Shown here piece after piece: positions 55,138 to 64,000 of a DNA stretch of 64,000 nucleotides. A program made the translations under genes and the position numbers. The notes below the pieces were generated by a model. It was not told where the DNA came from. It did no database searches and worked only from the letters and a program-made list of their open reading frames with translations. Position 1 is the first letter of the stretch. Every line of letters begins with the position of its first letter. The DNA is from Leptodactylus fallax (taxonomy: Eukaryota > Chordata > Amphibia > Anura > Leptodactylidae): contig CAMRHE010000167.1 of NCBI GenBank assembly GCA_947044405.1, forward strand, positions 3,393,001 to 3,457,000, read 5' to 3'.

Positions 55138-55472
55138 GATGGGGGGGGGGCTGAGTTAGTTGGGATAGCTAGTGAGACAGGGAGGGGGGTGTGAGGTAGG
55201 GAGAGAGGAAGGGGGGAGTAAGAGATGCATTGCATTAGCTAAGACAGCAGGAAGCTACACCATGTAAACAAATGCAGAGGATGCCAGGAGCTCCCAGAGT
55301 AACCTGGAAATGACTCAAAACACTGCTAAAGGTATTTGCGTGCACTTATTAACCCACTAATAGCACTAACAGACCTTTTTTTAAAAAAAGATTTTATGAT
55401 ACCCCTTTAAGCTCTGCATATGTACAATATAACTGTGTACGGACTTTCCCTAGCAACAGCTCAGTTAGAAGG
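55138..55472. other. G-rich stretch then spacer up to the duplication junction
   Basis: No gene. The boundary of copy 2 is sharp at 55473. Confidence 0.4.
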
Positions 55473-56033
55473 TTGACATGCTGTGGCTTTTGAAATTGCA
55501 GTTTCACCAATGCGGATTTTTTTTGCAATGTGTGGATGGGATTAGCCAGGTGCAGGTAATGTAAAATGTAGCGTTTTTTGCCGAGGCGTTTCCGCTGCAT
55601 CCAAAACACTCTGTTTTTGCAACGTGGGGCCCAGCCTAAAGGGTTTTTACCATGCACATTAAACATATTAAAATTTATAGAAAATTTAAAGTTACACATT
55701 TTTAAAAATATAAAACAGTTAACAGTTCTGCAGAGTTTTAAAAATGTTCTATAATCATCTTAGTGGTGACAGTATTTTATCTTGATCAGTTTCTAATGAA
55801 TATGACCATGAATGCAGGAACTTTAAATGCTCTGGCTCTCCCAGCCATGATTTCTTCATTCCTTACATAGACTGGGACAGTGCATGCATGACAAGAAACC
55901 CTGTGTGCTCCAGCCTGGGACCACTCACCTAAAAGTAGCATATTGGGTGCTGAAACTAACAGAAATGATCGCTCAGGAATGGTGGGTCTAGAGAAAAAGA
56001 TTGAACTGCGCCAAAATCAATGGAAGGATGCAA

Positions 56034-56880
56034 GAGTTGGAGCTGCTGGAGATGGTGAAAGGTCCTTTTTAAAAGCACATAGTAACACAAGTTGCTAATT
56101 AACAAAAGAGTCTTGTTGCCTAAGTAACATTTTAGAGTGCCACCAGTGTTGGACTGGCCCACAAGAGTACCCAAGTTTTAACACAATTATGCTTCAGCAG
56201 ACGACACCAAATTTGTAGGGTTCTATGATTTATTTCCTACGGATTGCTGACGCAATCTTCATCAGAAATATCTTATCTGGTGTGCCCTAGGAACCTTAGT
56301 GTGAAGCGGAGTGCCACCATAGGAAGTAAACTGCTTTAAGGACTGGTGGAGAGACCATTAATGAGTAGCTGGGAAATAAGCGACAAAATCCATATTCAAA
56401 GCGTACCTAAACTTTCAAACCACTTTTGACTTTCCGTGGAAATCCTGTGTTAAAATTCACTTTTTGTCCCTTATTTATTCTTTCCAGTTTCTCTATTGTC
56501 AGCAGAAATCCTCCCATTGCTTCTCATTGGAGTATGAGTGAGTAAGTCCTGTATAGTTATAGCAGTGGACAAGAATTATACTTTATCTGCACCTATGTCA
56601 AGCTTCTTTGAGTCAGGAATAGAATTAGGGGATCCCCAGGAGTGGAAATATTTTCACGGGTTACTCTGTGTTAATAAAGTTGGGAATAAAATATGACAAA
56701 TAGTAGATATCATATTAGGACATGAGAAAATACATTATTAAGTATGTATTCTGGTTATTTCCAGATTCACATGTAGAGGGAGCTAAGAACTGGGACCTCT
56801 GACAATAAAAAGAAAGGGGATTTTGCTTCCCTGATGGAACCTCACACCTCGAAGTGGTCCAGCGTACAGCACATACTGTA
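56034..56880. other. Copy-2-specific block with hammerhead-like and MITE sequence
   Basis: Contains CAGTGTTGGACTGGCCCAC at about 56147, which looks like a hAT terminus, and GCGTACCTAAACTTTC at 56401. No gene. Confidence 0.35.
56233..56265 (-). ncRNA. Degenerate hammerhead-like motif
   Basis: Minus strand: CTGATGA, A, GATTGC, GTCA, GCAATC with six perfect pairs, but five bases intrude before GAAA. Probably inactive. Confidence 0.3.
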
Positions 56881-57610
56881 CTGTGTGAAAGCACCATCAA
56901 AGCTATACTATCCTATGCTTCACATCTAACCACCCCCACCCAGCACATATAAAAATTCCTCTTTTACCACCACCTGACTCCACCGTGCCTTGCTCCCCCA
57001 GTTGCCCCATATATATTAAATGGCTCCCCAGTGGCCCCCAAGCAGCTAATAATGATTCCCAGTGGCCCCCAGGCACCCAATATGCTCCCCAGTGGCACTC
57101 ATGCACCCCAAAATGCTCCACAGCACCTCCCAGGCAAGTAATAATGTTCCTCAATGGCCCCCAGACAAGTAATAATGCTCCCTAATGGCTTCTAGGCACC
57201 TTATAATGCTCCCCATCGACCCCCCGGCACAGAATAATGCTCTGCAGTGCCCCTCCAGGCGCAGAATAATGCTCTGCAGTGCCCCCCAGGCACAGAATAA
57301 TACTCTGCAGAGCTCTCCAGACATAGAATAATGCTCCCCAGTGGTCAGTTATGCCACATAAATAAGAATCAAACACTTACCTCGTTACCTCGCGACTCTC
57401 TCCTGCTTTGTTCCTCTTGTCTCCAGTTCGATGCAGAAGGTCTGTTTTGATTCACAGACATCAATATCAGATGCCTGAATGGTAGAACAGCAATGGCTTC
57501 CCACTCACCATTGTATAAGGATGCTGACATAATTGAATGATGACATCTTACCACATGAATGTCGTGGCACCCCTGGTGGGTCTCCACGGCACCCCAGTTG
57601 GGAAGGACTT
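56881..57610. mobile_element. Probable hAT-like element with VNTR
   Basis: Array of GCTCCCCAGTGGCCCCCAGGCA-like units, an outward donor-like GAGGTAAGTG on the minus strand (57371-57380), and a right end GGCACCCCAGTTGGGAAGG resembling hAT termini. Target duplication not found. Confidence 0.4.
56985..57345. repeat. 30-36-bp VNTR-like array
   Basis: About ten diverged units containing ATAATGCTCC and GTGGCCCCCAGGC. Confidence 0.8.
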
Positions 57611-58266
57611 GGCTAGATGATGATCGTAACCTGTACTATGAGGTCATTCCAGATGCAGGCCAAGATTATGCACTGCTCTAGCTGACTGCATCTGTTCCTC
57701 CTTCTCAAACAACATTTGGACATAGCTCCTAGCCACTTTACTGCCCCAATGTAGATGTTTCACCAACACTGAAGTCAATTATGGATTTGGTTAGGCCCAC
57801 TGGTAGAATATATACTTTGTGCCTGACTACTGACTGAACTCTCTTGGCAAAACATTTGATGGCACTTCTGTATCTAGCACCCCGAGACTGATGAGGTTAC
57901 TTTATAGGATTTTTCTGTTTTCAAAAATGAACTCTTGTCATTGACTGTAAGGAGGGCCAAAATGCTTTCCTTATGGCCTGTAAGACCAGTAAGGTAATGG
58001 TGAAAATTTTTCTCATGGCTACACATAGTTTAAATAAAAAAAAACAAAAACTTGGACCCTACTCCTCTGGACCTCAACTTATGTTCCCCTTTTCTTTAGC
58101 ACCCTTCTCCTATTCATTGTTGTAGCCTCTCCAGACTGTAGTACTCAAGTCTCAACATATTCTTCTTCTTTTGTTATGTACTGTAAATATTCAATTGTTG
58201 GCTTTTGCACAATATATGATGTTACTACTGTATACTTATTACTGCACCTGTATACATCACATCTAT

Positions 58267-58522
58267 GATGCTGAGATGAAACCAATTCAAATACATGGCA
58301 GAAGTTTATATCAATGTTTGAGAGGTGGGGGTATGAACCTCAGGATCAGCAGAAGGAAGGAAACATAGTGCTTCAAGGAGTACTCCAAAGCCTTCATGGT
58401 TTATACAGGCACACCGCTGTTTGTAGATGTGACTGTGTCTGGTACTGAACTTCACTCCTATTCACATGAAAAGAACAGATTTGCAGTAATAGGCACAGCC
58501 AATAGAAAGGTAATGAAAATAT
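58267..58522. other. 256-bp segment present only in copy 2
   Basis: Bordered by TAT on both sides; copy 1 has a single TAT (49747-49749). No transposon ends are seen, so deletion from copy 1 by microhomology is the simplest reading. Confidence 0.6.
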
Positions 58523-58714
58523 TTTGTGGGAAAACCCTTTAAATAAACAGAGGAGGACCCAATACTTGAATGATACTTCTATAATTGTGACCCAACTAAA
58601 GATTAGCATGAAGCATCAAATCAATGGGCAACAGGGAGGGTCACAAAATCACTGAACACTGAAAAGTGGTGCATTAAATCACTGGATGGCAGTGCCTGTG
58701 GCACAAAGCCATAC

Positions 58715-58934
58715 TAAGGCTAGGTTCACACCTGCATCCGGTTTCTGTTCGGGGATTCCGTTCTGCACTTTGAAAAATGCAGCGCTCTTCTCTCCGCATT
58801 TTTTGAGCGGAAACCTGGCGGACCCCATTATAGGTAAACGTTTTTTAAGTGGATTGGGTTTCCATTTTTCGGGTTCCCAAGCGGACCCGAAGAACGGAAA
58901 CCAGGTGTGGAAACACGCAGGTGTGAACCTAGCG
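58715..58934. mobile_element. Foldback MITE (duplicate of 49943-50160)
   Basis: Same ends and arms, a few substitutions. Confidence 0.85.
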
Positions 58935-59626
58935 TAAGGAGCATGGAAGCCAGAGACTGAGTACCAAATTAGTGAAATCAGTTACAGAAGAGCCACAGCT
59001 GTAGAAACAAAGCAGAAAAATCCCTGTAAGCCTCAACTGTATAAAAATGACCAAAATAAAGACTAAAAATAAAGACTACTAATAAATACTACTCCCCCTC
59101 CCCTCTCCATAGACTTTTATAAACATTTGTGACCTGCAGATTATCTTGGATACAGCAGGGATTTTCTGAGGGAGGGCGAGCAGGCAAAAGTTGAAAGTTA
59201 GTGACCATTTAAGTTAAATTCCCATTTGTAAATGATCTGCTATATATTTTCAGATATTAATTTTATTGGGAGAATACAGTAATAAGACTTCTAAATTTGA
59301 CATATGAACTGCATATAGAAATAAAGTCATATAAAATATAACATGCAAGTGTCTACTTATTAATATAAGTTCCGTATTTTAGACCTTTTCAATAAAGAGG
59401 TGATTCCAAATACAGTCATGTTTAAACAGACCATAGACATGAGCTACTTTATAGCAAAACAACTGTTTGGCTCACATCTATCACCACCAAAAACCACCAT
59501 AATCAGGCCCACTTTGGTTGACCAATTTCTGCTACTGGCATTGGTCACTATATACCATCAGAATTGTAATTCTAGGGAGAATTCTAACAAATTCAATGTA
59601 AGTCCTAGATGCAGCATAAACAAAGC

Positions 59627-60062
59627 TTTAAAATTAATCTGTCAGGGTGCTATGGGACTCTAAACCACCCACAGATCCCTAAGGACCAGGGGTTTAGTGT
59701 CCCAAATCGCCCTGTTATAATGCAATCTGTGGCCACATTACAAATAAAAAAGCTTTATACTCACATATTGACAGTACTCCCGAAACAGTTCTTCAGTGAA
59801 ACCAGAATAGTATACCTGAGCTTCACTGCGCATGCGCACCTAAGCCGGGGTGTATATCTCCGGTTTCATTGAAGAACAGTGCAGGTGCTGGGAGCACCAG
59901 AGTTGAGTCCGATGAGACTCATCTCAACGTAATTATAAAGCTTTTTTATTTTTTTAATGCAGCTACCGATTGCGTTATAAAATGATTTGGGACACTAAAC
60001 CTCTGGTCCATAAGGACCTGTGGATGGTTTAGTGTCCTAAATTGCCCTGACAGGTTCCCTTT
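59627..60062. mobile_element. Foldback MITE (duplicate of 50854-51282)
   Basis: Same termini and the same central NRF-1-type palindrome. Confidence 0.8.
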
Positions 60063-60645
60063 AACACCTTAAATACGTAGGGTAGTTTGTACGTTAATAC
60101 TCAGCGACTTTTTTCATAATTCCCCCCCCCCCCTCTTCCAAAATTCATAATTTTTTTATTTTTCTGTCTACATGTGAGGGCTTATTCTTTGTGTGACGAG
60201 TTGTACTGTCATTTGCCACCATTTTGGGGAACATATAATGTTTTGATTAGCTTTTATTAATGTTTTTTGGGGGTCCATGTGAAATAACACACAATTCTAT
60301 CATAATTGTTTGCATTTTGTTTTTATGGTGTTCACTCTGCATTAAAAATGACATGGCAGTTTTGTCTGGCAGGTCATTACGATTACAGAGATACCATATT
60401 TATATTGTTTTTTGTTAGGTTTTACTGCTTTTACAAATAAAAAGTCACTTTTTGAAAATGAATGATTTTCCTGGGGACACTGTGTTCTGATGCCTATTAC
60501 TTTTTTACTGTACTGTTGCCGAAGATATATCAGGGCTCTTTATTTGCAGGACAAGTTGTACTTTCTATTGTTACCAATGTTTGGTATGTATGACTTTTTG
60601 ATCACTTTTTATTATTTTTTGGGGAAAGCAAAATCAAAGTGACCA
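60063..60645. mobile_element. Left part of the TTAA-type element of copy 1, right part missing
   Basis: Parallels 51283-51869, then jumps to sequence that in copy 1 lies at 52969. Confidence 0.5.
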
Positions 60646-60764
60646 GGTATCGAAATGTGTTGCCATTATACTCAATAAAGTATTTCTAACTATCAGCAGT
60701 GCATTAATCATCCCGGACTCCTTTTTTTGCACTGTTTAAAAGATATGGCCCCTGGTATGATATA

Positions 60765-62396
60765 CAGTGCCTTGCGAAAGTATTCGGCCCCCTTGAACTT
60801 TTCAACCTTTTGCCACATTTCAGGCTTCAAACATAAGGATATAAAATTTAAATTTTTTGGTGAAGAATCAACAACAAGTGGGACACAATCGTGAAGTGGA
60901 ACGAAATTTATTGGATATTTTAAGCTTTTGTAAAAAATAAAAAACTGAAAAGTGGGGCGAGCCAAATTATTCAGCCCCTTTAAGTTAATACTTTGTAGCG
61001 CCACTTTTTGCTGCGATTACAGCTGCAAGTCACTTGGGGTATGTCTCTATCAGTTTTGCACATCGAGAGACTGAAATTCTTGCCCATTCTTCCTTGGAAA
61101 ACAGCTCGAGCTCAGTGAGGTTGGATGGAGAGCATTTGTGAACAGCAGTTTTCAGCTCTTTCCACAGATTCTCAACTGGATTCAGGTCTGGACTTTGACT
61201 TGGCCATTCTAACACCTGGATACGTTTATTTGTGAACCATTCCATTGTAGATTTTGCTTTATGTTTGGGATCATTGTCTTGTTGGAAGATAAATCTCCAT
61301 CGCAGTCTCAGGTCTTTTGCAGACTCCAACAGGTTTTCTTCCAGAATGGTCCTGTATTTGGCTCCATCCATCTTCCCATCAATTTAAACCATCTTCCCTG
61401 TCCCTGCTGAAGAAAAGCAGGCCCAAACCATGATGCTGCCACCACCATGTTTGACAGTGGGGATGGTGTGTTCAGGGTGATGAGCTGTGTTGCTTTTACG
61501 CCAAACATATCGTTTTACATTGTGGCCAAAAAGTTCGATTTTGGTTTCATCTGACCAGAGCACCTTCTTCCACATGTTTGGTGTGTCTCCCAGGTGGCTT
61601 GTGGCAAACTTTAAATGACACTTTTTATGGATATCTTTGAGAAATGGCTTTCTTCTTGCCACTCTTCCATAAAGGCCAGATTTGTACAGTGTACGACTGA
61701 TTGTTGTCCTATGGACAGACCCCCCTACCTCAGCTGTAGATCTCTGCAGTTCATCCAGAGTGATCATGAGCCTCTTGGCTGCATCTCTGATCAGTCTTCT
61801 CCTTGTTTGAGATGAAAGTTTAGAGGGACGGCCGGGTCTTGGTAGATTTGCATTGGTCTGATACTCCTTCCATTTCAATATGATCGCTTGCACAGTGCTC
61901 CTTGGCATGGTTAAAGTTTGGGAAATCTTTTTGTATCCAAATCCGGCTTTAAACTTCTCCACAACAGTATCACGGACCTGCCTGGTGTGTTCCTTGGTCT
62001 TCATGATGCTCTCTGCGCTTTAAACAGAACCCTGAGACTATCACAGAGCAGGTGCATTTATAAGGAGACTTGATTACACACAGGTGGATTATATTTATCA
62101 TCATCAGTCATTTAGGATAACATTGGATCATTCAGAGATCCTCACTGAACTTCTGGAGTGAGTTTGCTGCACTGAAAGTAAAGGGGCCGAATAATATTGC
62201 ACGCCCCACTTTTCAGTTTTTTATTTTTTACAAAATTTTAAAATAACCAAGAAATTTCGTTCCACTTCACGATTGTGTCCCACTTGTTGTTGATTCTTCA
62301 CCAAAAAATTTAAATTTTATATCCTTATGTTTGAAGCCTGAAATGTGGAAAAAGGTTGAAAAGTTCAAGAGGGCCGAATACTTTCGCAAGGCACTG
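60765..62396 (-). mobile_element. Tc1-like transposon, copy 3 (inserted after the duplication)
   Basis: TA at 60763-60764 and 62397-62398. Ends CAGTGCCTTGCGAAAGTATTC and complement. 1,632 bp. The duplicate locus at 53087-53088 is empty. Confidence 0.95.
60985..62004 (-). pseudogene. Tc1 transposase with two nonsense codons
   Basis: Opens MKTKEHTRQVRD at 62004 and keeps one frame to the end at 60985. TAA at 61384-61386 replaces the Lys of MVKIDG. TGA at 61030-61032 replaces the Arg of PKRLAAV. Catalytic residues intact (WSDETKIE, QQDNDPKHK, SPDLNPVENLW). About 340 codons; dead only through these two stops. Confidence 0.93.
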
Positions 62397-62472
62397 TATG
62401 TAACTAAGCTATTCTTTTCCAGAGAAAATAAAAGGTTACCACCCACTTGGAGAATCAGAACAAATTTACATA

Positions 62473-63010
62473 TAATGGAGAAAATAAGTATTTGATACAC
62501 TAGCGATTTTGCAAGTTTTCCCACCTACAAAGAATGTGGTCTATAATTTTTATTGTAGGTACACTTCAACTGTGAGAGACAGAATCTAAAAAAATAATCC
62601 AGAAAATCACATTGTATGATATTTAAATAATTAATTAGCATTTTATTGCATGAAATAAGTATTTAATACAATAGAAAAACAGAACTTAATATTTGGTACA
62701 GAAACCTTTGTTTGCAATTAAAGAGGTCAGACATTTCCTGTAGTTCTTGACCAAGTTTGCACACACTGCAGCAGGGATTTTGGCCCACTCCTCCATACAG
62801 ATCTTCTCTAGATCTTTCAGTTTTTGGGGCTGTTGCTGGGCTACATTGAGTTTCAGCTCCCTCTAAAGATTTTTGATTGGGTTGAGATCTGGAGTCTGGC
62901 TAGGCCACTCCAGGACCTTGAAATGCTTCTTACGGAGCCACTCCTTAGTTGCCCTTTCTGCGTGTTTTTCGGGTCATTGTCATGCTGGAAGACCCAGCTA
63001 GAAGCAGATA
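62473..63010 (-). pseudogene. Truncated Tc1 remnant (duplicate of 53163-53700)
   Basis: Same truncation and nearly the same sequence; part of the segmental duplication. Confidence 0.75.
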
Positions 63011-63070
63011 TAGTTTTGAGCTATGATTTACACAATATCTAGTGTAAATGATACTACTTTGTTAGGCCAC

Positions 63071-63164
63071 ACCACTTCTGGCATTTCAGAAAAGTGCCAT
63101 TGATAGCAGAGAGCATCAACATTTTTTTTTTTTTTACAGAAAAATGGGTTTAATCCTAAATTTT
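63071..63164. other. 94-bp segment present only in copy 2
   Basis: Includes a T-run. In copy 1 the flanks are joined directly at 53760-53761. Confidence 0.55.
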
Positions 63165-63710
63165 GAACTTTTTTCAAACCAGAAATTTTCTGATGGGATA
63201 AATATTTTAATAGTTCGGGCATTTTTGAGCACAGGGATACTTAAAGTGTTTATGTTTATTATTGTTTATTTATTATTATATGTGATCTAGGGAAAGAACT
63301 TTTGTGTTCTTTTATACTTTTAAGAATTTTTATTTTTTTTACTTTTATGTTCAGACTCCTAGGGACGTGAACCCTAGGGGATTCGATCGCTCATACTGTA
63401 CACTGTAATAATAATGTACTGCAGTGTATAGTAAAATCCATAGCAACCGATCACCGCTTTTCAATGACGTTCCGGAAGGCGGCGATTGGTGAAAGATCAC
63501 TGTGCCCATGGCGCCTGCGCACTTTAGATGCAGTAGTCGCGTTTGACCACGGCATCTAAAGTGTTAACAGCTGTGATCGTTGTCGGCATTGATCACAGCT
63601 GTTAGCGGCGGGAGCTGGCTGTATTTTACAGTCGGCATCTGCCGGGTATAAATGCTTTCAACTGTGAATACACACTGTGTATGTATCCATAAATCCGCAT
63701 TAAAAGGGTT

Positions 63711-64000
63711 GTCCAGGCAAAAATGGTCAACCCTTTTAATGTTTAAATCAGTTGGGGGCAGTGAAAAAAAATAAAAAAAATGCATACTCACCTGTCCCCG
63801 ATGCTCCGGTGTCCTCCCACGTGTCCCGATTCTTCTGCTCCGGTGGCTGGTCCTGGGTCTCTTCTGGAGTTCCGCTGATTGGAATCAGTGATCACATGAC
63901 CACAAAGGCCAATCAGCGAAGGGCCTGCAATGTCACTACCAGTGACATCACGGGTCCTCTTCCTGAGGCCAATCAGCAGCTTCAGCGGAACTCCAGAAGA
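63711..64000. mobile_element. Foldback MITE (duplicate of 54327-54766), cut by window end
   Basis: Left arm with ACAGGTGAGTATG on the minus strand (about 63784-63796), then the centre with TGACATCACG. Confidence 0.75.

Larger units (their letters stand above)
55473..64000 (+). repeat. Segmental duplication, copy 2 (runs off window)
   Basis: Direct repeat of 48021-54626 with these differences: 56034-57864 replaces 48575-49338; 256 bp extra at 58267-58522 bordered by TAT; 51870-52968 absent; Tc1 inserted at 60765-62396; 94 bp extra at 63071-63164. Confidence 0.9.

Noticed and set aside
54772..55235. Overlapping open frames of 77-140 codons on both strands
   Set aside because: They arise from the GC-rich foldback element; each mirrors the other through the palindrome.

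Overview
This is a repeat-dominated stretch of a large vertebrate nuclear genome, most likely an anuran amphibian. The reasons are the mix of several Tc1/mariner families (one close to Sleeping Beauty/Frog Prince), many TTAA-flanked hairpin MITEs, hAT elements with 8-bp target duplications, tRNA-derived SINEs, CR1/L2-type LINE pieces and a chromodomain Ty3/gypsy element. There is no bacterial gene structure, CRISPR array, rRNA or functional tRNA. Almost every open frame on either strand is a transposon frame or an accidental one. The only host-gene signal I can support is a short 3' terminal exon (4321-4428, +). A weaker coding fragment (10770-10950) is unrecognised.

Layout. 1-1614 is the 5' part of a LINE on the minus strand: an open ORF1 with zinc-binding cysteines, a coiled coil and a GDSL-type esterase that runs off the window, preceded by a 70-bp tandem array. 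2.8-5.8 kb holds a TTAA element, the host terminal exon and an insertion with a 13-bp duplication carrying inverted hammerhead-like motifs. 6.2-8.9 kb is a Tc1 element with a 1,048-bp hAT element inside its transposase gene. 11.2-13.6 kb is one Tc1 element nested in an older one. 16.5-20.1 kb has a TTAA element and a truncated Tc1. 20.6-23.8 kb has three related hAT-like elements, two with clear 8-bp duplications and one nested. 28.2-29.7 kb is a decayed Sleeping Beauty-like element. 31.6-34.8 kb has LINE 3' ends, a SINE and a foldback MITE. 35.5-41.3 kb is a nearly complete but dead Ty3/gypsy chromovirus. 42.7-44.3 kb is a second copy of the first Tc1 family. 45.9-47.6 kb is the best preserved element of the window: a Tc1 with an intact 340-codon transposase and roughly 200-bp inverted repeats differing at only about two positions over their core. 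48.0-64.0 kb is a direct segmental duplication (copy 1 48021-about 54626, copy 2 55473 to beyond the window). Copy 2 has since received a further Tc1 insertion.

How the parts relate. Autonomous DNA transposons (Tc1, hAT, and perhaps piggyBac acting on the TTAA elements) supply the activity that non-autonomous elements would need; the SINEs appear to share a 3' tail with an L2/CR1-type LINE. Two patterns cut across families and deserve attention. One is a set of small elements carrying hammerhead-ribozyme-like cores whose closing stem covaries between copies. The other is a recurring GC-rich core with CRE- or NRF-1-like sites and a consensus 5' splice donor in several unrelated MITE/hAT elements.
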